Part shown: in pieces, positions 24,011 through 32,025 of the stretch | How positions within the stretch are numbered: the first letter of the stretch is position 1 | Layout of the letters: each line of letters begins with the position of its first letter | Assembly (NCBI GenBank): GCA_050694175.1 | Contig: JBOGXA010000020.1 | Coordinates: 3,053 to 67,052, forward strand | DNA: 64,000 bases | Reading direction: 5' to 3' | Source: JBOGXA01 sp050694175 | Lineage (GTDB): Bacteria; Actinomycetota; CADDZG01; WHSQ01 | Notes under the pieces: model-generated | Told to the model about the DNA's origin: nothing | Database searches by the model: none | What the model saw: the letters and a program-made list of their open reading frames with translations, nothing else | Made by a program: the position numbers and the translations under genes

Positions 24011-24971
24011 CGGCCACCTCGGCGACCCGGCCCGGCTTCTCGGGCAGCAGACCCTGGGGCCGGTACCAGATGAACACGAGCATCAGGACTCCGATCAGCA
24101 CCCACTGCAAGGCCTCAGACATGCCGGGGAACCCGAATTCGGGGAGGAACCTGGTCGCCTCGTGCAGGACCGTCGGTATCAAGAGCGCGCCGAGTATGAC
24201 TCCGGTGTTGTTGCCCGGGCCTCCGATCAGGACCGCGGTCAGGTAGAGGAAGGTGGTCGGAAACAGCCAGCTCGTCGGTCCCCACGCGCCGAGGAACGCT
24301 GCGAGGAGTCCCCCGCTGACGGCGGCGATCGCTCCGCCCACCATCATGACCATCATCTGTAGCTTCATCGGGTTCCGCCCCGTCGACGCCAGCACTTTCT
24401 CGTTGTCCCGCACGGCTCTCAGGGATCTTCCCAGTGGCGAGCTCGTCAGACGGTGGATGATGAAATACACGACTGCGCACAGCGACAGCGCAAACAGCGC
24501 GTAGAGCCATTGATACTGAATGGTGGGGAGATCGAGCGTTGACTCCAAAGGCTTCGGGATCAGCACCAGTCCCGAGCTACCGTTGACGAGGCTCACCTGG
24601 TTCTCTGCGATGTTCGTGGCGATCAGGGAAACGACGAGCATCACGATGGCCTGGTAGTCGCGACGCAACCTCCTGAGCACCACCACGCCGACCAAGAAGG
24701 ACGCGAGGGCACCGGCGATCCCGGCAGCGATCAGAGGCAGCGGGAATGGAAGCTGCATCCCGAAGATGTACTTCTGGAAGCCGCCGTTGTTCGACGCCGG
24801 GCCCAAGGTGAGTAGTGCCACCGTGTACGCGCCGACACCCTGGAAGACGACGAAGGCGAAGTTGAGCACTCCAGTCACTCCAAACTGAAGGTTCAACGCC
24901 CAGCACGCCAAAAGATCAACGGCGAAGAAGATCAGCAGCGTCAAGATGTAGAACTGAGTCGCCTCACTCAT
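24003..24971 (-). CDS. livM: Branched-chain amino acid-type ABC transporter permease, LivM-like
   Basis: This is a 322-residue protein with about nine hydrophobic helices, the first ILTLLIFFAVDLLACWALN. The conserved cytoplasmic coupling loop is SPLGRSLRAVRDNEKVLAS, followed by GGLLAAFLGAW and LIGGPGNNTGVILGALL. The C-terminus has a short soluble tail. It pairs with LivH to form the channel. Confidence 0.9.
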   Translation of the reverse strand: MSEATQFYILTLLIFFAVDLLACWALNLQFGVTGVLNFAFVVFQGVGAYTVALLTLGPASNNGGFQKYIFGMQLPFPLPLIAAGIAGALASFLVGVVVLRRLRRDYQAIVMLVVSLIATNIAENQVSLVNGSSGLVLIPKPLESTLDLPTIQYQWLYALFALSLCAVVYFIIHRLTSSPLGRSLRAVRDNEKVLASTGRNPMKLQMMVMMVGGAIAAVSGGLLAAFLGAWGPTSWLFPTTFLYLTAVLIGGPGNNTGVILGALLIPTVLHEATRFLPEFGFPGMSEALQWVLIGVLMLVFIWYRPQGLLPEKPGRVAEVAGG

Positions 24972-24986
24972 TCCGAGTGCTCCCCG

Positions 24987-25874
24987 TCACGCCACGACGT
25001 TCTTTCGCACCGCGATATCGGACATGATGCCCTGCGGTCTCGTCAAAAGCACAACTCCAAGGATCACAAAGGCGACGAGCAGCTTGTAGGAGGGATCTAC
25101 GAGCGTGGCCGCCATCTCACTGGAGATCCCGATCACGAGTGCGCCGAGGGTCGCTCCGATGGGGTGGCCGACTCCGCCGAGGACCGCGGCGGAGATAAGC
25201 AGCACGAGAAACTCCGATCCAGTCGTGAAGTTGAACGAGATGATGTTGATGGCCAGGATGACCCCCCCGAGTCCGCAGAGCGCCCCCGACACCAACCAGG
25301 TTGTGTCGTTCACCTTCTTCGTGGAGACGCCGCAGGAGCGCGCGAGCTCGGGGTTAACGGCCGTCGCGCGGATCGCTTTACCCATCTTCGTGCGCCGCAG
25401 CGCCTGGTGCAGAACGACGACCGCGACCAGGGTCAGGGCGATGATCTCTAACTGGATGTCGGTGAACACCATCCCCGCAATTCGGAGCCGGCCCTGGGAC
25501 CGGAACGGGTAGTGGAACAGGTCGGCCTTCGTCACCACCTGGAGGATGTTCTGGAGGATGAGGCTGGCCCCGATCGTAACTACCACGATCCCGAACAGGC
25601 CGGTGCCCCGCTTGAGAAAGGGCGTGAACACGCCTCGTTCCAGCAGCAACGACACCACGGCCCCGGTCACCCCACCAACGACCAGCGTCGGGCCCAGTCC
25701 GAGCCCGGCTTCCGCCGCCAGGAGCGCGGAGAAGGCGGAAGCCGTCATTACGTCCCCGTATGTGAGGTTGAAGATCCCGGAAATAGCGAACTGCAGTGTG
25801 AAGCCCATGGCCGCCATGGCCACCACGCTGGCCGTGACCAGGCCAAAACCCACAGCTAGTAGAAGTGAATCCAC
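24987..25874 (-). CDS. livH: Branched-chain amino acid-type ABC transporter permease, LivH-like
   Basis: This is a 295-residue protein with eight or so hydrophobic helices. Family marks are ISGIFNLTYGDVMTASAF near the N-terminus, the coupling loop TKMGKAIRATAVNPELARSC and VLGGVGHPIGATLGAL. It lies 58 bp downstream of the binding-protein gene and 15 bp upstream of LivM. Confidence 0.9.
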   Translation of the reverse strand: MDSLLLAVGFGLVTASVVAMAAMGFTLQFAISGIFNLTYGDVMTASAFSALLAAEAGLGLGPTLVVGGVTGAVVSLLLERGVFTPFLKRGTGLFGIVVVTIGASLILQNILQVVTKADLFHYPFRSQGRLRIAGMVFTDIQLEIIALTLVAVVVLHQALRRTKMGKAIRATAVNPELARSCGVSTKKVNDTTWLVSGALCGLGGVILAINIISFNFTTGSEFLVLLISAAVLGGVGHPIGATLGALVIGISSEMAATLVDPSYKLLVAFVILGVVLLTRPQGIMSDIAVRKNVVA

Positions 25875-25932
25875 ACTTTTCCGATCACTCCACCCTGAAC
25901 CCGGCGACTGATGCCTTCACTCTAAGGTGCGT

Positions 25933-27249
25933 CTAGATCTGGTTCTGTATCTCCGTTATCTGGTCACCGGTGATCAACCCCAACTCCTCTTCTTGATCGC
26001 CCGCGGCCCTGGTCACGATGAACTGACCGCCTACGTTGTGATATTCGCTGAAGGCGATCTCTCCCAGAGCCCCCACGTACTGGATCTCCTCGCCCGCCTC
26101 GAACGCGGCCTTGCCCTCTTCCCACGTCTGGACCGCGGTCTTGCCCGAGCCCGCCTCGGTCACACCCAGGATGTGCGAGTTGAATTCCTCGGGATCCGTG
26201 CTGTCCGCCGACAACATTGCGAACGACATGATCATGACCGCGTCGTACACCGCCATCGAGTAGGGATCTTCGGCCCACTGGCCCGGATCGTCGATCTCAT
26301 CACCCGAGGCCATCAGCGTCTCCTGATAGGCAGCTCGAGCGGGCTGATCCGGGGGCGAATACTGGTGCACGCTGTCGTAGAGCTCGTCGTAAGCGGCATC
26401 CCCACCGATCGCGCCCTTGATGGCCTTGGAGAACCTCGGTTGGAGCGGGGGTACCTGTCCGATGATCGGGATGGGTTCGTACAGCTCGAACAGCTCACCC
26501 AGAAAAGTGCTGACCGTTTGAGGGTCTGTGGTCGGGATGATGATGGCATCGGGAGATGCCTGGGCCACAGTGTTCGCCTCGGAGCGATACGAGGATTGGC
26601 CGAGGGCGACACTCTCATCCGCAACCAGATCGATGCCGAGCACACCGAGCGCGCTCCTCAGTGAGGGCAGTACAGGCTGCGAACCTTCATCGTTTCCCGC
26701 AAAGATGGCCACGCTCTCGTAGCCGCTCTCGTCGGCCCACAACGCGAGCGCCAGACCGATGAGGTCGTCGGAAATCGCGAGTCGCCAGTACGTATCGGAC
26801 TCCTGCTGGTTGTAACGGGGGTCGCCGGTGTCCGGCCAGTACGGGATCCCTGCTTCGTTGAGCAGGGGGATCGTTGCGGCAGCCTCGTCGGAGCTCGGCC
26901 CGACGACACCGACGAGATTCTCTTCGGTCGCCAGCATCTGCTGGACCGCAGGGACGGCGTCCGTGGGATTGCTGCGGGTGTCGACCTCCAGGCACGATAG
27001 GTCGTTGCCGAGCACGCCGCCCGCTTCGTTGATGATATTTACCGCCGAGATGCATCCAGCATGCTGCTCGGGCCCGTACGCGGCGTTGGTGCCGCTGAAG
27101 GGCTGGACGTTGGCGATCACGAGGGTCCTTCCGCCTTCGTCGGAGCCATTGCCTACTGAACCTTCCTCCGAATCCGAACAGGAGGCGGCGATGAAGATCG
27201 CCACCACGAGCAGGAGCGGCAACCGAGAACGTCGACGTTCGCGCGTCAT
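25933..27249 (-). CDS. Branched-chain amino acid-type ABC substrate-binding lipoprotein
   Basis: This is a 438-residue protein. A basic start (MTRERRRSR) is followed by a hydrophobic stretch and the lipobox IAAS-Cys24, so it is a lipoprotein. The Periplasmic_binding_6 fold begins at LVIANVQPFSGTNAAYGPEQ, with LVGVVGPSSDEAAATIPLL and DAVMIMSFAML later. It is the first gene of the transporter operon and defines its specificity. Its placement beside a Rieske oxygenase and molybdenum hydroxylases suggests an aromatic or heterocyclic ligand. Confidence 0.85.
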   Translation of the reverse strand: MTRERRRSRLPLLLVVAIFIAASCSDSEEGSVGNGSDEGGRTLVIANVQPFSGTNAAYGPEQHAGCISAVNIINEAGGVLGNDLSCLEVDTRSNPTDAVPAVQQMLATEENLVGVVGPSSDEAAATIPLLNEAGIPYWPDTGDPRYNQQESDTYWRLAISDDLIGLALALWADESGYESVAIFAGNDEGSQPVLPSLRSALGVLGIDLVADESVALGQSSYRSEANTVAQASPDAIIIPTTDPQTVSTFLGELFELYEPIPIIGQVPPLQPRFSKAIKGAIGGDAAYDELYDSVHQYSPPDQPARAAYQETLMASGDEIDDPGQWAEDPYSMAVYDAVMIMSFAMLSADSTDPEEFNSHILGVTEAGSGKTAVQTWEEGKAAFEAGEEIQYVGALGEIAFSEYHNVGGQFIVTRAAGDQEEELGLITGDQITEIQNQI

Positions 27250-27320
27250 TTCACATCCTCCCAGCCCCCGATCGACCGCCGACCCCCGGGGAACTCTTCA
27301 ATGACGGTGAAACCCAGCCC

Positions 27321-27335
27321 TTGAGCAATAGTAAA
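27321..27335 (+). promoter_or_regulatory. Weak TTGA-N7-TAAA site ahead of the LIV-type importer
   Basis: TTGA-GCAATAG-TAAA lies 71 bp upstream of the binding-lipoprotein start. It keeps the left half, the 7-base spacing and the ATAG-like centre of the four better sites in this cluster, but the right half matches only partly. Confidence 0.3.
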
Positions 27336-27437
27336 GAAACGGTAAATGACTTTCAAGAGCCCAAGGCCCACGATTCGCCGGCCCCGGCTCCCCATCGAAG
27401 GCGACGGGGACTACCGCCTCCGGTTAGAGGCCCCACT

Positions 27438-28499
27438 TCAATATGGAAGAAACGGCGTTATCTCCCCAATCTTCTGAAGAACTCGCCGGTACTCGACGCT
27501 GAATGCATCCGGGACCTTGATGTGCAATTCCTCCTTGAGATCCAGGGGAATCTCCTCCGGCCTCTGGCTCTGGACCACTCGTGCATCCTGCGCAAAGACG
27601 TCGACCGACAGCTGTCTGAAGTCGTCGTCGGGCACGTCGAAGGAGTGGTTGCGGGCTATCCAGAGAAACAGCGTGCTCTCGCGCGGGCTGTGAGGGCACA
27701 CGGCCATCGACAACAACGACCTGTGCCCGTCCGGAGTCGACTTGTAAAGGTGAGACATGAAGGGCAGGTAGACGACGAAGTCTCGCCTGACCGATAGCGT
27801 GCCGCCCTTGCCGTAGAGATCGCTCTGATCTATCTGTTCGTACGAGTACCCCAGGGTGAAACCTTCCTCGGTCTCTTTCTCCCACACCGGACTCGGATCG
27901 ATCTGGGGTCTCGGGATGTCTTCGCTTCCCAAAATGCCACCGTGAACGAAAGGAATGTGCGACCAGTCGCAAAAGTTCTCGAGGATGCGACCCGCGGAGG
28001 TCGCCCACGTCTCGTAAAATGCGAAGAATGTCCGCCATTCTGGGTCGTCGTATTCACCACCGGGAAACGACGGGATGGGAAAGACCGGGTCGTCCATCGC
28101 CACCCAAACGACCCCGTAACGCTCTTCTGCCTTGTACGCAAAGGCTCTCGCCGTCCGGGGAATGGGCGATCCATCCGCCTTCGCCGGGATGCGGACACAG
28201 GCTCCCGAGCCGTCGTACTCCCAGCCGTGGTAGGGGCACCTGATGTGACCTTCCTTCGTCACGGAGCCAAGCGACAGCGCGCTTCCGCGGTGGATGCAAA
28301 GGTCCTTGAAGACCGACACTTTGCCTTCGAATCGAAACGCGACGAGAGGCTCCTCCAAAAGGATTAAGCGCTTGGGGGAGTCCGTGACCTCCTCGGACCG
28401 GGCAATGGGATGCCAGTAACGTCGCAGGTTTCCGGGATACCTCGGTTGATCTCCCGCGAACTCGTCCGCCGCGCGAGTTTCGGTCGCTTCGAGAGTCAT
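27438..28499 (-). CDS. Rieske non-heme iron oxygenase, single-component large subunit type
   Basis: This is a 353-residue protein. The Rieske 2Fe-2S ligands are Cys68-x-His70 (CIHRGS) and Cys88-x2-His91 (CPYHGW). The mononuclear iron motif NFCDWSHIPFVH supplies Asp178, His181 and His186. Length and motif order match the vanillate/phenylpropionate and Pobgamma-like monooxygenase group. They hydroxylate or demethylate aromatic rings with electrons from a separate reductase. No reductase gene is visible in the window. The gene lies 188 bp upstream of the LIV-type importer on the same strand and is divergent from the first isochorismatase-type gene. Confidence 0.9.
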   Translation of the reverse strand: MTLEATETRAADEFAGDQPRYPGNLRRYWHPIARSEEVTDSPKRLILLEEPLVAFRFEGKVSVFKDLCIHRGSALSLGSVTKEGHIRCPYHGWEYDGSGACVRIPAKADGSPIPRTARAFAYKAEERYGVVWVAMDDPVFPIPSFPGGEYDDPEWRTFFAFYETWATSAGRILENFCDWSHIPFVHGGILGSEDIPRPQIDPSPVWEKETEEGFTLGYSYEQIDQSDLYGKGGTLSVRRDFVVYLPFMSHLYKSTPDGHRSLLSMAVCPHSPRESTLFLWIARNHSFDVPDDDFRQLSVDVFAQDARVVQSQRPEEIPLDLKEELHIKVPDAFSVEYRRVLQKIGEITPFLPY

Positions 28500-28848
28500 G
28501 ACTCCCCGCTTTCTGCCGCGTACGCCAGGGATGCCCCGGCTCTCGACCGGTGCAGCATCTCCCCTGGACCGCTTCTACCCAGGACTTTAGTGTCAGTCAT
28601 CGCAATCTTCAAGCCTGCTTAAAGCCGCTTCCTGCGGGCCAGGCATCGATCGCCCGTGCCGCGACGCTCCGGTGCCGGCGCGGGCCGGTCTCTGGGATGG
28701 AGGTTGTGAGCCGCGCGACGTCGCCGGGCGAGCAACTCCCCATCGATTTGAGTACAGTTCAAATCCCTTTCCCGCACTCTGCCTCATACCGGCGAGCCGG
28801 CGAGGAGATGTCGGGCTGCTGCCGTAGCACTCGGGAGGTGTGCACGTA
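28500..28848. promoter_or_regulatory. Divergent promoter region, Rieske oxygenase / isochorismatase-type hydrolase
   Basis: The 349 bp between the two start codons contain no gene. The strongest symmetric copy of the cluster motif is at 28747-28763, 86 bp before the isochorismatase-type ATG and about 250 bp from the Rieske start. The rest is GC-rich and without clear repeats. Confidence 0.5.
28747..28763. promoter_or_regulatory. Candidate operator TTTGA-N7-TCAAA (site 1)
   Basis: TTTGAGTACAGTTCAAA is a perfect 5-bp inverted repeat with a 7-base centre in an otherwise GC-rich promoter. It is the best copy of a motif seen at four divergent promoters of the cluster. Confidence 0.55.
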
Positions 28849-29478
28849 ATGAACCCGGCCCCCCCACCGGACCGAAGCGCCCTCGTAGTGGTCGACTACC
28901 AGAACGATTTCTGCCATGTCGACGGCGCCATCTCGAAGTTGGGCCAGGACACCGAGAGCGCCAGGGTGATCCTTCCGAACGTCAAGCGACTGGTCGATCT
29001 CGCCCGTGCCGCCGGGGTCCCTCGCATCTTCGTCCGCGTTTCCCACTCCGAATGGACGGACAGCCCATCGTGGGTCGAGCGCGGTTCCGGCGCCACCATC
29101 CTCGACACGAAGAGGATCCCGGTCGCGAGGGAGGGAACGTGGGGCGCGCGGCTCTACGAGCTGGAGCCTCGCGACGACGAGCTCGTCCTGACAAAACACC
29201 GGTACTCGGCCTTCGCGTTCACACCCCTGATGCTGGCACTCCAGGCCAAGGGGGCCGACCACATCGTGTTGGCAGGTGTGCAGACGAACGTGTGCGTACA
29301 CGCGACCGCGCGGGACGCCGTTCAGACCGGCTTCCTCCCGGTCATCGTCGAAGACTGCGTGGCCGCGGCCACGGACACCGAACATGAAGTTGCGTTGGCA
29401 GACATCAAGGCGCGACTCGGCTCCGTTGTGTCGCTGAACGATGTCGCCGCGGCCTGGAACGTCCCCGCTATCGCCTGA
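28849..29478 (+). CDS. Isochorismatase-family cysteine hydrolase (amidase type)
   Basis: This is a 209-residue protein. The ATG is chosen over a GTG 9 bp upstream because GGGAGGTG is then well spaced. The Asp-Lys-Cys triad is Asp16 (VVVDYQNDF), Lys116 (LTKHRYSAF) and Cys149 (VQTNVCVHAT), preceded by the family's non-proline cis-peptide region. Relatives cleave amides such as N-carbamoylsarcosine, ureidoacrylate or maleamate rather than isochorismate. In this cluster a ring-opened amide is the likely substrate. It converges on the molybdenum-hydroxylase gene at 29500. Confidence 0.88.
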   Translation: MNPAPPPDRSALVVVDYQNDFCHVDGAISKLGQDTESARVILPNVKRLVDLARAAGVPRIFVRVSHSEWTDSPSWVERGSGATILDTKRIPVAREGTWGARLYELEPRDDELVLTKHRYSAFAFTPLMLALQAKGADHIVLAGVQTNVCVHATARDAVQTGFLPVIVEDCVAAATDTEHEVALADIKARLGSVVSLNDVAAAWNVPAIA

Positions 29479-29499
29479 GCCTGGAAGTCACAAGAACCT

Positions 29500-31782
29500 T
29501 CACGAGTTTGTCAGGATCTCTGGATCGACGGGCAACGACGTCACCGTACCCGGCCTCTGGAGGGCATCGTCGACCGCAGCGGCGATCGCTGCGGCGACGC
29601 CGGTGAGCCCACCCTCACCCGCACCCTTGACGCCGAGAGGGTTGGTCCGTGTGGGTGCATCTTCGCTGACGATCGCCTCCATGTATGGGGCTTCCGCCGC
29701 CGTCGGCATCAGATAGTCCATGAACGAGGTGACGAGCGGGTTTCCTTCACCGTCGTACCGGAAGCTCTCGAAGAGTGCCCCCGCAAACCCCTGGAGTGCA
29801 GCACCATGGAGCTGCCCTTCCACGAGCATCGGGTTGACGGCCCTGCCCACGTCGTATCCGAGGACCAGACGTTCGACTGTTACGGCGCCGGTCTCCGGAT
29901 CGATCCGCACCACGGCGGCATGGCAGCCGTACGGATACGTCAGCTTTTCCACGTTGAAGTACTCGGCGGCGTGCAGCCCTGAATCCATGCCTCCCGCAGC
30001 CGCGCCTTCGGGGGTCAGGCGTGCCGCGATCTCACCGTAGGACAAGCCCCTATCCGGCGATCCGAGGATGCTTACCCTGCCGTCGCGAACCTCGAGGTCG
30101 CCGACGCTCACCTCGAGTTCTTCCGACGCAAACGCCTTGGCTTGCTCGACCACTCTCGTCGCAGCGAGATACACCGCGCTGCCCCCCGTCGCGGTGGACC
30201 GGCTCGCGTAGCTCCCGGTGCCTTCGGTGCTGCGGTCGGTGTCGAGTAGTTCGACCTCGATTGCGTCGTGGTCGACGTCGAACACATCCGCCGCGACCTG
30301 TGCAAGAACCGTTCGTAGACCCTGGCCGACCGACGAGCAGCCGCTCCAGATGCGGATCGTGCCCTCCCGGTCGATCTCTGCACCGCCCGTTTCCCAGGGC
30401 CCCAGCCCCGATTTCTCCAAGAACATCGCAACCCCCACGCCCACGTGCTCTCCCGAGCTGCGCCGGGAGGCAACGGAGGAGACGTCGAGACGCTCGACCA
30501 CCTTCTCGAGCATCTTGGGGTAGTCGCCCTCGTTGAGGGTCACCGGCTCGCCGGTCGACTGCAGCTCTCGCCTGTACGGGATCTGGTCCGACCGGATCAG
30601 GTTTCGTCGCCGTACCTCGACCGGGTCGATGCCGGCGGCGGCCGCGTAGGCATCGATCAGCCTCTCCCGCACGAAGCAGGACTCGAAGCGGCCCGGCGCG
30701 CGGTAGGTGCCCGTGGGCGTCTTGTTGGTGACCACGCAGTGGGCGACACCTTCGTACGCCGCGAGGTCGTACGGGCCCGGCAGCATCGACATCGTGAGGT
30801 CGGGAACGCGTATTCCATGGGTTCTCACGTAGCCGCCCATGTCGCACCAGAACTCCGAGCGGATACCCAGGATCCTGCCCTCCGCGTCGCCCGCTATGGC
30901 CGCCTTGTGCGACTGCTCGCGCGAGTGGTTCGCAGAGATGAAGTGCTCGCGTCGGTCCTCGATCCAGCCGACGGTCCTCTCGAGCTTCAGCGCCGCCCAC
31001 GCGATCAGGAAGTCCTCCGGGTAGTACTCGCCCCTCACCCCGAAACCTCCGCCGACCGAGGCCTCTTTCATCCTGATCCTCCCCGCCGGGATCCCGAGGT
31101 GGGCCGACAACTGGCCCCGGTTCCAGTGAGGCACTTTGGTGGAACCGTGGACGACCAGGCCCCCCGTCGAGCGGTCGAATTCGACCAGCAGACCGCGCGT
31201 CTCGAGGGGGACCCCGCTGTGGCGTCCGATCTTGAACTCCCGCTCCAGCACGATGGGCGCCTCACGAAACACCGCGTCGAGATCCCCGAAGCCTGCCCTG
31301 AGAACCGTGACCTCGTTGCCTTCTGGGAACAGAGGCTCCGATCCCGCAGCCTCCTCCATGTCGATCACGGTCGGGAGCAGGTCGATGTCGGCGAAAACGA
31401 GGTCCCCCGCGTCTTCGGCCGCGTAACGGTCTGCGGCGATCACGAGCGCGAGGGGCTCCCCCACGTATCGGACGTGCTCCCTTGCCAGCACGGGCTGAAG
31501 GAATGGGACGACCGCCTCGTCCAAAGACACGCGCGGCTGGATCACGGGCACGGAACCGAGGTCGGCTCGGATGTCCTCCGCCGTATAGATTGCGATGACG
31601 CCCGGCGACCTAAGCGCTTCTGAGACATCTATGTGGGTGATGGTCCCGTGGGCGACGGGGCATCTCACGACAAACGCGGTTACCTGCCCGGGCAGGTGGA
31701 TGTCTGCGACGTACGCGGCGGTTCCCCTGACGAGATCGCCGTCTTCGAGACGTTTGACGGACTGACCGATGGTCGCTGGCAT
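29500..31782 (-). CDS. Xanthine dehydrogenase-family molybdopterin-binding large subunit A
   Basis: This is a 760-residue protein. It starts with the Ald_Xan_dh N-terminal hammerhead (IGQSVKRLEDGDLVRG) and runs through the Mo-cofactor domains with GGGFGVRGEYYPED and TPTGTYRAPGRFES. The active-site base is Glu723 in KGAGEGGLTG. The CODH form I signature AYRCSFR is absent, so it is not a recognised CO dehydrogenase. Enzymes of this family hydroxylate carbon next to a ring nitrogen or oxidise aldehydes. No small subunit is in its own transcript; it must borrow 2Fe-2S and FAD partners encoded elsewhere. It is closest by eye to large subunit D. Confidence 0.9.
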   Translation of the reverse strand: MPATIGQSVKRLEDGDLVRGTAAYVADIHLPGQVTAFVVRCPVAHGTITHIDVSEALRSPGVIAIYTAEDIRADLGSVPVIQPRVSLDEAVVPFLQPVLAREHVRYVGEPLALVIAADRYAAEDAGDLVFADIDLLPTVIDMEEAAGSEPLFPEGNEVTVLRAGFGDLDAVFREAPIVLEREFKIGRHSGVPLETRGLLVEFDRSTGGLVVHGSTKVPHWNRGQLSAHLGIPAGRIRMKEASVGGGFGVRGEYYPEDFLIAWAALKLERTVGWIEDRREHFISANHSREQSHKAAIAGDAEGRILGIRSEFWCDMGGYVRTHGIRVPDLTMSMLPGPYDLAAYEGVAHCVVTNKTPTGTYRAPGRFESCFVRERLIDAYAAAAGIDPVEVRRRNLIRSDQIPYRRELQSTGEPVTLNEGDYPKMLEKVVERLDVSSVASRRSSGEHVGVGVAMFLEKSGLGPWETGGAEIDREGTIRIWSGCSSVGQGLRTVLAQVAADVFDVDHDAIEVELLDTDRSTEGTGSYASRSTATGGSAVYLAATRVVEQAKAFASEELEVSVGDLEVRDGRVSILGSPDRGLSYGEIAARLTPEGAAAGGMDSGLHAAEYFNVEKLTYPYGCHAAVVRIDPETGAVTVERLVLGYDVGRAVNPMLVEGQLHGAALQGFAGALFESFRYDGEGNPLVTSFMDYLMPTAAEAPYMEAIVSEDAPTRTNPLGVKGAGEGGLTGVAAAIAAAVDDALQRPGTVTSLPVDPEILTNS

Positions 31783-31828
31783 CCACGTGCTCCCGTGTCC
31801 CCGCTAATTCACTATCGCTGGACTATAC

Positions 31829-31843
31829 TTGACCACAATTCAA
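31829..31843. promoter_or_regulatory. Candidate operator TTGA-N7-TCAA (site 2)
   Basis: TTGACCACAATTCAA is a 4-bp inverted repeat with a 7-base centre. It lies 46 bp before large subunit A and 21 bp before the 52-codon frame that leads into large subunit B. It abuts TATACT, a plausible -10 element. Confidence 0.5.
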
Positions 31844-31864
31844 CTCCCCGGGATAGGATGTGGC

Positions 31865-32023
31865 ATGAGATTCGCTGGGTTCGAGCACCGGACCCCCGAA
31901 GCCAGTCCGATCGAAGCCCGCGTTCCCTGTGACCGGCGCGTCGCGTACCGAAATACTGCAGTACGGCGGTTCACCCGAGACCCGAGTCCCAGCGTACTGC
32001 TCGCGGCCATGCGGGAAGCCTGA
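31865..32023 (+). CDS. Possible 52-residue protein or leader ahead of subunit B
   Basis: An ATG with AGGA 6 bases upstream opens a frame (MRFAGFEHRTPEA, ending LLAAMREA) that stops only 2 bp before the start of large subunit B, suggesting translational coupling. Arg and Pro are abundant. The opening MRFAGFEHR recalls the first strand of fumarylacetoacetate-hydrolase proteins, so it could be the stub of such a gene. It may also not be expressed. Confidence 0.35.
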   Translation: MRFAGFEHRTPEASPIEARVPCDRRVAYRNTAVRRFTRDPSPSVLLAAMREA

Positions 32024-32025
32024 CC

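Noticed and set aside
30445..31623. Long plus-strand frame opposite Mo-hydroxylase subunit A
   Set aside because: Shadow frame of subunit A, whose own frame contains all family motifs.
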